Part shown: positions 8,870 to 16,959 of the stretch, one piece after another
How positions within the stretch are numbered: position 1 is the stretch's first letter
Layout of the letters: the number at the start of each line of letters is the position of its first letter
Source: Planctomycetota bacterium
Lineage (GTDB): Bacteria > Planctomycetota > UBA1135 > GCA-002686595
Assembly: GCA_022446815.1 (NCBI GenBank)
Contig: JAKVCD010000015.1
Coordinates: forward strand, 1-64,000
Direction: 5' to 3'
Length of the DNA: 64,000 nt
Notes under the pieces: model-generated
What the model saw: only the letters and a program-made list of their open reading frames with translations
The model's database searches: none
What the model was told of the DNA's origin: nothing
Position numbers and translations under genes: made by a program

Positions 8870-9595
8870 TTACTGGACTGCCACCCAGGTGTTGCTGTCG
8901 TTGCCAGCGCCCCCCACTGCGACCGGTGACGCCATGTCATTCGCGGTGGTAAATGCGGCGTCATAGCTCGGTCCGCTCGTGACGCTGGAGTATGCGCTCC
9001 CGCCACGGTTCGATGTCTGCATCAGGTCGCCCTCTTGGTTGACGAAGAAGCAGCGGTTGCCGGTGTTCCCCGAGTCCAGCGGCCACGCGTAAGCGCACCA
9101 GAGGATCTCGCAGTTGTCCGGATCCGGATAAGGCGCGCTCGCCTTGCCTCCGCCAGAGTCTTCAGTCACTCCGGTCGGTGCGCTGCCCGTCGAGGGTAGG
9201 AAGATCTGGAAGCAGTAGCCCGAGCGCACGACCACACCGTTCGCGTCTACGCTGCCGAAGGCAGAGGAGAGCACGGAGGGCGAGAGCTCATCGGTGCCAG
9301 CGGCACCCGCTGCGGGCGAGCCGCGGCTCGAGATGCGCCGCGGCCCCTGCCCCGCAAGCTCTGCGAAGTAGCCGTACTCTCCGCCCCCGTCAGCGTCAGT
9401 GTCGATCGCTGCAGAGGATTGAATCTGCGCCTGGGCAGATGAGAGAGAGCGCAGCGTCGCGACTGCGGCTGACTCATTCGCTGAGAGTCGTGCGCTCATC
9501 AGCTTCGGGATCGCGATAGACGCGATGATGGCGATGATCGCGACTACGATCATCAGTTCGATCAGAGTGAATCCTGCCTTACTTCTTTCGCTCAT
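8870..9595 (-). CDS. Type IV prepilin-like protein (major pilin or pseudopilin)
   Basis: A 241-residue protein with a short positive leader (MSERSKAG) and the class III cleavage site G8/F9, followed by TLIELMIVVAIIAIIA with the conserved Glu5 of the mature protein. The N-terminal helix is followed by a soluble globular domain rich in Gly/Ser/Ala with two cysteine-containing segments near the C-terminus (SGYCFQIF; NCEILWCAY). The prepilin peptidase is encoded 4.5 kb upstream in the same block. Its place at the end of the pil gene row, its own terminator, and a 276-bp gap from pilC suggest separate, stronger expression. A pseudopilin of a type II secretion system is equally possible. Confidence 0.85.
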   Translation of the reverse strand: MSERSKAGFTLIELMIVVAIIAIIASIAIPKLMSARLSANESAAVATLRSLSSAQAQIQSSAAIDTDADGGGEYGYFAELAGQGPRRISSRGSPAAGAAGTDELSPSVLSSAFGSVDANGVVVRSGYCFQIFLPSTGSAPTGVTEDSGGGKASAPYPDPDNCEILWCAYAWPLDSGNTGNRCFFVNQEGDLMQTSNRGGSAYSSVTSGPSYDAAFTTANDMASPVAVGGAGNDSNTWVAVQ

Positions 9596-9837
9596 GGTGA
9601 TTTGGGGTCCCTTCCCCTGTTGAGTTGTTGAGTGCCTCTCTGCTTCGTGCGAGAGAGATCACCTGCCTGTCTCGGGGCCTAGCGGCCCTTTGACTCGTGC
9701 TATCGCATACAGCGCAGAGCATCGAGTCTGCTGAGTCCTCTGCCTCTCCAAACGTCGCTGACTCGATGCCTCTCGAGCCAACCAGCTAGAGTCCCCTGCC
9801 CCCCATTGTTCGGAAGTTCGCCCCCAGGACCTTGAGA

Positions 9838-9855
9838 GAGAATTCGCTGATTCTC
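9838..9855. repeat. Small inverted repeat downstream of pilC
   Basis: GAGAAT, a 6-nt loop, then ATTCTC, 17 nt beyond the pilC stop codon. The stem is short and lacks a T-run, so a terminator role is uncertain. The rest of the pilin-pilC gap shows nothing clear; I found no sigma-54 element there although rpoN is in the window. Confidence 0.25.
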
Positions 9856-9871
9856 CCGTGATAGGGGCATT

Positions 9872-11107
9872 TCAACCCGAAGCGCCCAGCTCTCCTACGA
9901 TGTCGAGGATGGGGAGGAAGACCGCGAGGACGACGCCGCCGACCAGCACACCCATCACTGCGATGAGGATCGGTTCGATCAGGCTCGTCAGCGAGCTCAC
10001 TGTGGCTCGCACCCGCCCCTCATAGAACTCTCCGATCTTCTCAAGCAGCGCTTCAAGCGAGCCGGTACGCTCCCCGATCCCGACCATGCGGGAGACCATC
10101 GGAGGAAAGAGTGATGACCTGCTGAGGGGCTCAGCGAGTGAGTTCCCTGACTGAACTGAGCTCGAGCAAGCGCGCACTGCGCGGGCGATGGCTCGGTTCC
10201 CTGAGGTGTCTGCGACGATGTCCAGCGCACCCAAGATCGGCACCCCGGCACGTATGAGCGTGGAGAAGGTCCTGCTGAAGCGCGCCAGGGCGACCTGCTG
10301 TAAGACCTCCCCGATCACTGGCAGCCGGAGGCTTGCGCGATCAATGAGCTCACCCCCGCGCACAGTCCTCTTCGTCAACCAGAAGATCACCCCTGGCAAG
10401 GCCAAGACGCCTAGGCAGACAAACCACTGCTCCCGGATCGAGTCGGAGAGCCCGAGCACCGCTGTCGTGATGGCTGGCAGGTCGCTGTCGAGCGACTCAA
10501 AGACATCCCGAAAGCCTGGCACCACTCCGATCAGCAAGAAGGCGGTGATAGAGACGACGAGTCCCAAGGACACCACAGGGTACGTGAGCGCCGAGCGCAG
10601 CTCGGAGCGCAGCTTGTCCCCCTCCTCCAAGTGGTCGGCCAGACGCTCGAGGATCTGATCCATTTGCCCAGAGGCCTCTCCTGCTCGCACCATCGAGATA
10701 TAGAGCGCGCCGAAGGTCTTCTCTCGGCTCTCTAGCGCAGCCGAGAGGTCCGCGCCGTTACGTACGTCGCCCCCGACCTCTGCCGCGACCTTCCGCATCG
10801 CCTGACTCTCCGACTGCTCAGAGAGCACGTCCAAGGCCTCGAGGAGGGCGAGCCCTGCAGCGAGCATAGTCGAGAGCTGACGCGTGAACATCGAGAGCTC
10901 TGTTCGCTTCACGCGTCCGGTGAAGCTGCGCGCGCCGCGCAGCTTGGTCATCAATCCGCTGAGACCTTGAGATGCGGGCTTGACGCGCACCACTGCGAGA
11001 TCGCGAGCTCGCAAGAGCGAGAGCACCTCTTCCCTGCTGCCCGCCGCGACCTGCCCTCGCACGGCGCGGCCAGCGCGCTCTCTCGCTGCGTACTCGTAGA
11101 GGGTCAC
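9872..11107 (-). CDS. pilC: Type IV pilus/type II secretion inner-membrane platform protein (PilC/GspF)
   Basis: A 411-residue polytopic membrane protein with two T2SSF domains, roughly residues 65-190 and 270-395, each ending in a hydrophobic helix (VVSLGLVVSITAFLLIGVVPGF; LIAVMGVLVGGVVLAVFLPI). The domain signature ELSMFTRQLSTMLAAG with GLALLEAL is present. PilC forms the rotor-like core that couples the PilB/PilT ATPases to pilin assembly. The GTG start at 11107 overlaps the pilB stop by 4 nt (GTGA), indicating translational coupling. Length is normal for the family. Confidence 0.93.
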   Translation of the reverse strand: MTLYEYAARERAGRAVRGQVAAGSREEVLSLLRARDLAVVRVKPASQGLSGLMTKLRGARSFTGRVKRTELSMFTRQLSTMLAAGLALLEALDVLSEQSESQAMRKVAAEVGGDVRNGADLSAALESREKTFGALYISMVRAGEASGQMDQILERLADHLEEGDKLRSELRSALTYPVVSLGLVVSITAFLLIGVVPGFRDVFESLDSDLPAITTAVLGLSDSIREQWFVCLGVLALPGVIFWLTKRTVRGGELIDRASLRLPVIGEVLQQVALARFSRTFSTLIRAGVPILGALDIVADTSGNRAIARAVRACSSSVQSGNSLAEPLSRSSLFPPMVSRMVGIGERTGSLEALLEKIGEFYEGRVRATVSSLTSLIEPILIAVMGVLVGGVVLAVFLPILDIVGELGASG

Positions 11108-12822
11108 GTCGCCTCTCCTCTGTCACGCGAGCCGTCATCAACGGTGACACGCAAGACCTCCTCAAGAGACGTCCTGCCGCGCACAAAGTTCAAGAGCCCC
11201 GTACGACGTAAAGTCTCCATCCCGTTCGCGACTGCGACTTGCTGGAGCTCGTGGGAAGGGGCGCACGCGAGCACCATCTTCCTGAGCTCCTCATTGAAGG
11301 TGAGCGCCTCGACGATCGCGAAGCGCCCGGAGTAGCCACCATGGCAACGCGCGCAGCCGTCTAGGTTCGGCTTGTAGAGCGTGGCCCCCTCACAGTCAGC
11401 CTCCGTGAGACCGAGCTTCTGCAGCTCTCGCATAGAGACATCTACGGGCTGCCTACAGTGCGTACAGAGCTCGCGCGCGAGGCGCTGTGCTGCGACGCAC
11501 GTCACGGAGCTCGCCACGAGGTAAGGATCGACCCCCATGTCCACGAGCCGCGTAACGCTGCTAGCCGCGTCATTCGTGTGCAGGCTTGAGAGCACGAGGT
11601 GCCCTGTCAGCGCCGCCTTCACCGCGATGTCAGCCGTCTCAAGATCTCGAATTTCACCGACGAGGACGATGTCCGGGTCCTGTCGGAGGATCGAGCGCAG
11701 CGCGTCGGGGAAGGTCAGCCCGCGCTTCGGCTGCACCTGAACCTGGTTGATCCCCTGCATCTGAAACTCCACGGGGTCCTCGACAGTGGTCGTATTCACG
11801 CCGTCTGTAGAGATCTCACGCAGGCAGGAGTAGAGCGTCGTCGACTTTCCAGAGCCCGTCGGGCCTGTCACAAGCACGAGGCCATGGGCAGCGCGGATGG
11901 ACTGCCGGAGATCAGTGAGGGTCCTACGCTCATAGCCCAGAGAGTCGAGCCTGTGCGGCACCGCGTCAGAGTCAAGGATCCGAAGGACCGCCTTCTCTCC
12001 TCCCACCACAGGCAAGACTGAGAGCCGGAAGTCGACCGCGCGACCCTCAAAGCGGATGCGAAACTTTCCATCCTGCGGCCTGAAGCGCTCTGCGATGTCG
12101 AGCTGCGCTAGGACCTTCAGTCGGCTGATCAGCGCGGGGAGGATCGCGCGCGGCGGCTGCATGAAGGTCGAGAGGCTCCCGTCAACCCGAAAGCGCACAC
12201 AGATCGTCTGCTCTCCAGGCTCGATGTGGATGTCGCTCGCCTTCTCCTCGAGCCCGCGAGTCAGCATCGCGTTGATCATCTTTACGGCCGGGGCGTCGTC
12301 CCCCGTGCTCTCTGCGAGGTCGAGGTCGTCCTGACTCGCCTCCATCTCGACCTCGACGCCGCCGACCTTAGAGACCTCTGACAAGAGCTCCTCGACCTCG
12401 ATCTCTGTAGAGCGGAAGGCGCGATCCATCGCCGCGCGCAGTGAGCGCGGGTCGGTGACCATCGGCTGTACGCGAGAGCGCGTGCGCTTCTCTAGGTCAT
12501 CGATCAGGACGAGGTCAAAGGGGTCACAAACCGCGACCGTGAGCACGTCCCCGTTCTTCACTAGCGGGAGGACCCCGCGCTCCAGACATACGCTCCGAGG
12601 GATGCTCTCTAGGGCCTCAGCGGAGAGCTCAACTCGGTCCATGTCCACCGGCGGCATCCCTGAGGCCGCGCACAGCTCCGCGACGAGCGCGTCTGTGCTC
12701 AACGCACCCGCCTCTAGGAGGTCTCCTACAGGCTCAGGTGAGCGCGCGGCAGCTTCATCCCACTCGCTGCGTTCGACCAGCCCGCGCTCGAGCACGAGGC
12801 GCTCCATGCGTCCCCCGCCCAT
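11104..12822 (-). CDS. pilB: Type IV pilus/type II secretion assembly ATPase (PilB/GspE)
   Basis: About 572 residues. An N-terminal T2SSE_N/MshEN domain (roughly 20-140) precedes the secretion ATPase domain with Walker A GPTGSGKSTT, Asp box EDPVEF, Walker B-type ILVGEIRD and the His box. A C-terminal zinc motif CTHC...CARC is typical of extension ATPases, which supports PilB/GspE and not PilT. It powers pilus or pseudopilus assembly at the cytoplasmic face. The ATG at 12822 shares one base with the pilT stop codon; a GTG one codon earlier gives a 4-nt overlap. Confidence 0.93.
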   Translation of the reverse strand: MGGGRMERLVLERGLVERSEWDEAAARSPEPVGDLLEAGALSTDALVAELCAASGMPPVDMDRVELSAEALESIPRSVCLERGVLPLVKNGDVLTVAVCDPFDLVLIDDLEKRTRSRVQPMVTDPRSLRAAMDRAFRSTEIEVEELLSEVSKVGGVEVEMEASQDDLDLAESTGDDAPAVKMINAMLTRGLEEKASDIHIEPGEQTICVRFRVDGSLSTFMQPPRAILPALISRLKVLAQLDIAERFRPQDGKFRIRFEGRAVDFRLSVLPVVGGEKAVLRILDSDAVPHRLDSLGYERRTLTDLRQSIRAAHGLVLVTGPTGSGKSTTLYSCLREISTDGVNTTTVEDPVEFQMQGINQVQVQPKRGLTFPDALRSILRQDPDIVLVGEIRDLETADIAVKAALTGHLVLSSLHTNDAASSVTRLVDMGVDPYLVASSVTCVAAQRLARELCTHCRQPVDVSMRELQKLGLTEADCEGATLYKPNLDGCARCHGGYSGRFAIVEALTFNEELRKMVLACAPSHELQQVAVANGMETLRRTGLLNFVRGRTSLEEVLRVTVDDGSRDRGEAT

Positions 12823-13898
12823 CACGCACTCACCGCCCGGAACATGTCCTTCAGCTCAGAGGGATCTGTCAGGGCCCCCTCAGCCTCGGCGAGGGTCACC
12901 TTCCTGGACTGCACGAGCTCGTAGAGGTGCTGCGCCATTGTGCGCATGCCTCTCGAAGAGCCAGTCTGTAGACAGGTCTTGATCTGGTGTGTGCGACCTT
13001 CACGGATGAGCGCGCGCATTGCTGACGTGGCGCGCAAAAGCTCCGCGGCCAGGACGCGCCCACGACCGCTCGCGTGCGGGAGCAGCTGCTGCGAGATGAC
13101 CGCCTCGAGCGAGAACGAGAGCTGCGTCCGCACCTGCGTCTGCTGATGAGCTGGAAAGACGTCCACCACACGGTTGATGGTCTGCGCCGCGTCAGAGGTG
13201 TGGAGCGTGCCGAAGGTTAGATGTCCGGTCTCAGCTAGGGTCAGCGCGGCCTCGATAGTCTCCATGTCACGCAGCTCGCCCACGAGTACGATGTCCGGGT
13301 CTTGCCGCAAGACGCTCTTTAGGGCGCGCTGGAAGCTCTTCGTGTCTCCCCCCACTTCGCGTTGCGTCACGACGCAAGAGCGGTGGACATGGGTGAACTC
13401 GATCGGATCCTCAATGGTCACGATGTGTGACCGCCGCGTGCGGTTGACGTGATCAACCATGGCCGCCAATGAGGTGGACTTTCCTGAGCCTGTCGCTCCG
13501 GTCACGAGCACCAAGCCGCTACGAAGGTTCGAGATCTCCTCGCAGACACGCCGTGGCAGACCGAGGTCTTCAAAAGAGGGGATCCTGTCCGGGATCGCGC
13601 GGAAGACGGCGCCGACAGCGCCCTGCTGCCAGAAGACGTTAGCCCTGAAGCGTCCCGTGCCTTCCTGCGCGAAGGAGAGGTCTAGCTCAAGATCTCGGTC
13701 TAGAGTCTCCGCTTGCTCGCTGGAGAGCGCGCTCTTCGCGAGCCGCTCAGTGTCCTCTGCGGTAAGTACGGGGCCCTCAATCGGCTCCAACGCGCCATCA
13801 ACGCGGACCCTCGGGGGGGAGCCCACGGACAAATGTAGATCCGAGCCGCCCTCCTTCACGAGCAACTCGAGCATCACGCTCAGTTCGTATGAGTTCAT
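12822..13898 (-). CDS. pilT: Type IV pilus retraction ATPase PilT-like
   Basis: About 358 residues from the ATG at 13898, chosen because MNSYELSVMLELLVKEGGSDLHL matches the usual PilT N-terminus; a 47-codon upstream frame extension does not. Motifs: Walker A GATGSGKST, Asp box EDPIEF, ILVGELRDMET, and the PilT-type C-terminus AMRALIREGRTHQIKTCLQ. It lacks the CxxC zinc motif of PilB. PilT drives pilus depolymerisation, and its presence argues for a true retractile type IV pilus over a pure type II secretion system. Confidence 0.9.
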   Translation of the reverse strand: MNSYELSVMLELLVKEGGSDLHLSVGSPPRVRVDGALEPIEGPVLTAEDTERLAKSALSSEQAETLDRDLELDLSFAQEGTGRFRANVFWQQGAVGAVFRAIPDRIPSFEDLGLPRRVCEEISNLRSGLVLVTGATGSGKSTSLAAMVDHVNRTRRSHIVTIEDPIEFTHVHRSCVVTQREVGGDTKSFQRALKSVLRQDPDIVLVGELRDMETIEAALTLAETGHLTFGTLHTSDAAQTINRVVDVFPAHQQTQVRTQLSFSLEAVISQQLLPHASGRGRVLAAELLRATSAMRALIREGRTHQIKTCLQTGSSRGMRTMAQHLYELVQSRKVTLAEAEGALTDPSELKDMFRAVSA

Positions 13899-14101
13899 CC
13901 TGCCTGGGGTCCCTGCGACCCCTCTGCCGTCCATTCCTTCGGACTCTACGGCGCCTCGGCTGAAGACTTTGCACCGGAATCGAACGAGAGAGCTCGACTC
14001 TTCAACGCGAAGAGGAACGCCGACCTCCACCGGCGGCACCCCTCTCTTGGGCGAGCGAAGCGCGCTCGCTCAGTCCTCTTACACCGCCTGCTTACCGATC
14101 T

Positions 14102-15025
14102 CTAGACCCCTAGAAACCACGCACGAAGGTGCGGCTCCCAAGAGAGCAGCGCGAGGGCTACTCCTAAGGCCAGGTGTGGACCGAAGGGCAGGTACTGGCT
14201 CACCAATCTAGCCGTACGCCACGCCCGGCCTCGGGTCCTGTCTCGACCTCTCGAGCGATCTCGCGAGCGAACTAAGCAGTAAAAGCGGATCAGGTTGCTC
14301 ACTCCCACGATGCTCGCCGTGACCGAGCCAATGAGCAGCGCGACCAGGACTCCTCCGGGGCCTACGAAGCCGCCGCCAGCAGCGAGCAGTTTCACGTCCC
14401 CCAACCCCATCGCGTCTCGCCCATAAGCTCGCGCGCCCAAGCGACCGACCAGGAGGAGGATGCCGCCTCCCACGACCATCCCACCTAAGGCAGCGACGAG
14501 CGCGCCCGACCTTGTCACCTCGAGGCCTCCTGAGACCTGCTGCGCGAGCCAAGTGTGCTGATGGAGTGAGGGCGCAGCGAAGGCGGCGATGGGCGCGAGC
14601 ACCATGCCACCGATCGACACGGAGTCAGGGATCTCGAAGCAGTCCAAGTCCACGAAGGAGGCGGTCAGGAGGCCGCTGACGACGAGGAGGTTGATCACCA
14701 GGAGGAGGTGTTCCCCCTCCGGCGTCATCTGCGCGGTGACACCCCACGCGACACCTGTCATGAGCTCCATGAGGGGGTAGCGAAACGGGATCACTGTGCC
14801 GCATGCTCGGCAACGCCGCCTCAAGAGGAGCCACGAGAGGACCGGGATGTTCTCCCACCAAGAGAGCTCGTGTCCGCACTCCGGGCAGCTTGATCTGCGC
14901 GGACTCGCGGGGGTCTGGTCAGGGATCGGGTAGCGATGTACGACTACGCACAGGAAGGAGCCCACAAAGAGCCCGAAGACAGCGGCGACCCAAGGCAAGT
15001 GGGCTGGGTCGAGGAGCTCACTCAT
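14102..15025 (-). CDS. pilD: Prepilin peptidase/N-methyltransferase
   Basis: A 307-residue integral membrane aspartic protease. The N-terminal DiS_P_DiS domain carries the zinc tetracysteine motif CPEC...CRAC. The two catalytic aspartates are seen in SFVDLDCFEIPDS and in the GxGD motif GLGDVKLLAAGG. It cleaves prepilin leaders before the +1 residue and methylates the new N-terminus, so the pilin at 8870-9595 is its expected substrate. Its ATG overlaps the upstream lipoprotein D stop (ATGA). About 200 bp without evident features separates it from pilT. Confidence 0.93.
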   Translation of the reverse strand: MSELLDPAHLPWVAAVFGLFVGSFLCVVVHRYPIPDQTPASPRRSSCPECGHELSWWENIPVLSWLLLRRRCRACGTVIPFRYPLMELMTGVAWGVTAQMTPEGEHLLLVINLLVVSGLLTASFVDLDCFEIPDSVSIGGMVLAPIAAFAAPSLHQHTWLAQQVSGGLEVTRSGALVAALGGMVVGGGILLLVGRLGARAYGRDAMGLGDVKLLAAGGGFVGPGGVLVALLIGSVTASIVGVSNLIRFYCLVRSRDRSRGRDRTRGRAWRTARLVSQYLPFGPHLALGVALALLSWEPHLRAWFLGV

Positions 15026-16845
15026 CGGGGCCTCGCCTCTTGCTCTGTGCGCTCCCAGCGGAGCAGAGCGCTGTCCACCGCGGGAGCGACCCAGCGGCTC
15101 CCAACCTTAGAGGCCGGCGGCTCTGCCCGGACCTCAATCAACAGACGCAGCCCGCTCCTCGAAGGGAGGAGCCGCGGGTCTGTCTGAGGAAGGAAGGTCT
15201 CCGCGCGAGCGCGTATGCCGTCCATCTCTATGTCTTCAGGCAAAAAGGCGAGCTTCCATCCCCCCGAGCCAGAGCGGCCCGAGGCGTCAGCTCCGAGCCA
15301 GCGCTCGACACCTCCCCAAGGCGGGAGCGGCGCCGAGAGGACTGCGAAGTTGAGCGGCTCGACGAGCCGGTTGATGATGGGCTCATCGAGCTCAAGTCTC
15401 GGGCGCGAGGCTTGCGAGTCCACGCTCAAGCCGCCACCCTCCCCCACCAGCCAGAGCATTCCTGCAGGGATCGCCACCTCACCGACGATTCTAATACGGC
15501 CTCCAGCGACCAGGGCTAGGGGGCCGTCCATCTGGATCGAGCCCTCCAAGATCAAGTCTCCGCCAGCGACCAGAACGGTCCACGCGCGCTCCTCAAGGCT
15601 CGCGCGCTCTAACCACTGACTCAAGTTCAAACCGCGGGGGTCATCGAAGGACTCCCCACCGTTGCCTCGACGGGTGAGGGCCCCCTGGATAGTCATCGCG
15701 CCCTGACTCCGTAAGACGATCAAGCCAGGAGAAGTGAGCGTAGCTTCCGACTCAGGAGGGACGCTCAGTCGCACAGAGTGCAGGTCGGCCTGTCCCACCT
15801 CCCCAACCAATGAGACCGACCCCTGATCGCCGTCCCCACAAGCCGCAGGGATCCTTAAGCGAACCGTCCCGTCCCCATCCCAGGTCGCCGTTCCATCTAC
15901 CCCTGGGACGCCGATAGGTGAGCGCACAGAGGTGTCAAGAAAGTCCAATGACATGCTCTGGATGGTCGCGTCCCCCTCGAACTCTTGGACCTCCACGACG
16001 AAGCCTTGAGCGCTTGAGGGGGTCGGCGGGAGCCAGACCTGGTTACCCGCAAAGTCCCTGAGTCTCAGCGTCGCGCTAGGTCGGAGGAGATAAGTGCCAG
16101 CCATGAGCGTCTTCCTTGGCCGCACTTCAATCACAGCGCGTCCCGCTTGCGAGCCTGCTGGGTGCTCGTTGCTCAGCAGGCGCAGCCAGACAGGGATCTC
16201 TTCTACCGGTCCGGCGTCTGTCACCAAGTGCAGCGTGAAGTCCTCGTCCTCGAGAGTCGTCGGGTCCAGCGGCTCTGCGCACGCCAGACGCAGCGCCTCA
16301 TCCGGCGCAGTGATGGTCGACTGCATCGTGATAGGCGCGCCGAATGCGGGCGTCCTGTCGTCGAATAGCTGGCGTGGCGGCTCCGTGCGCGCCGCGGTCT
16401 CAAACTCCCACTGAGTCGAAGCTGACAGCGGCGTGCCTCTCACAGATCGAACGCCGTCTAGGTGTGGATACCCGCGGACATGCACCTCGTAGCGCGTCCC
16501 TGGCAGCAAACCAGCGTCCTCGAGAGAGCGGGAGAGCGGGATAAGCGGGTCGAAGCGCACCTTAGGCCCGTCCACAGAGAGGCGACCCTTCGCCGGCCTC
16601 CCGTCTCGCGCTCGCCTCACGACGAAGCTCGCGTTCGTGACAGATGTGCGTTCCACGTCATCGGAGAAGTGGACGACGATCGCCTCGTTGAGGAACACTC
16701 CGCTCCCCTCACGAGGCCAGACTCCGTCCACGATGAATTGGACGTTCTCGACGCTGGCACCTTCCCGACATGCGCCGAGCCCTGCAGCCAAGAGGAGCAG
16801 GGCGAGCCTCACGCCACGGCGGAGATGAAGATAGGTGTCCCTCAC
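15022..16845 (-). CDS. Ig-like surface lipoprotein D, coupled to prepilin peptidase
   Basis: A 607-residue protein from the GTG at 16845, which gives a compact signal peptide with lipobox LGAC (Cys26); an upstream TTG (16914) lies inside a terminator hairpin and is rejected. It has Ig-like SbsA_N/Big_5 segments near the N-terminus (FLNEAIVVHFSDDV) and, in the second half, the same strand motifs as lipoproteins A and B (LIVLRSQGAMTIQGALTRRGNGG; LVAGGDLILEGSIQMDG). It lacks their extended polyglycine tracts. The 3' end overlaps the prepilin peptidase start by 4 nt, directly linking this family to the pilus machinery. The function is unknown. Confidence 0.72.
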   Translation of the reverse strand: MRDTYLHLRRGVRLALLLLAAGLGACREGASVENVQFIVDGVWPREGSGVFLNEAIVVHFSDDVERTSVTNASFVVRRARDGRPAKGRLSVDGPKVRFDPLIPLSRSLEDAGLLPGTRYEVHVRGYPHLDGVRSVRGTPLSASTQWEFETAARTEPPRQLFDDRTPAFGAPITMQSTITAPDEALRLACAEPLDPTTLEDEDFTLHLVTDAGPVEEIPVWLRLLSNEHPAGSQAGRAVIEVRPRKTLMAGTYLLRPSATLRLRDFAGNQVWLPPTPSSAQGFVVEVQEFEGDATIQSMSLDFLDTSVRSPIGVPGVDGTATWDGDGTVRLRIPAACGDGDQGSVSLVGEVGQADLHSVRLSVPPESEATLTSPGLIVLRSQGAMTIQGALTRRGNGGESFDDPRGLNLSQWLERASLEERAWTVLVAGGDLILEGSIQMDGPLALVAGGRIRIVGEVAIPAGMLWLVGEGGGLSVDSQASRPRLELDEPIINRLVEPLNFAVLSAPLPPWGGVERWLGADASGRSGSGGWKLAFLPEDIEMDGIRARAETFLPQTDPRLLPSRSGLRLLIEVRAEPPASKVGSRWVAPAVDSALLRWERTEQEARPR

Positions 16846-16899
16846 GTAGGCATTGAAGCACGCCCGAGACCTAGGACGAAGCCTCCACCGGATATGAGA

Positions 16900-16925
16900 G
16901 CAGGCGGCGCTCAAGCGCCGCCTGC
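16900..16925 (-). terminator. Terminator of the lipoprotein B transcript
   Basis: A perfect 11-bp stem, GCAGGCGGCGC with GCGCCGCCTGC, and a 4-nt loop, 35 nt downstream of the lipoprotein B stop on the minus strand. The tail (TCTCATATCC) is only weakly T-rich. It separates the lipoprotein C-B pair from the lipoprotein D-pilD operon. Confidence 0.65.
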
Positions 16926-16959
16926 GTAGTCATAGCTAGGCCTCTCGGCCCCTCCGAAC

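Noticed and set aside
9596..9871. Sigma-54 promoter of the pilin gene
   Set aside because: TGGCTCGAGAGGCATCG was considered, but GG and GC are not at the required 10-nt spacing and the -12 TTGC is absent.
13899..14039. 47-codon upstream extension of pilT
   Set aside because: The extension has no similarity to PilT proteins, whereas the sequence from the ATG at 13898 is a normal PilT N-terminus.
16846..16914. TTG start for lipoprotein D at 16914
   Set aside because: It would begin inside the terminator hairpin 16900-16925 and give an implausible N-terminus. The GTG at 16845 gives a proper lipoprotein signal.
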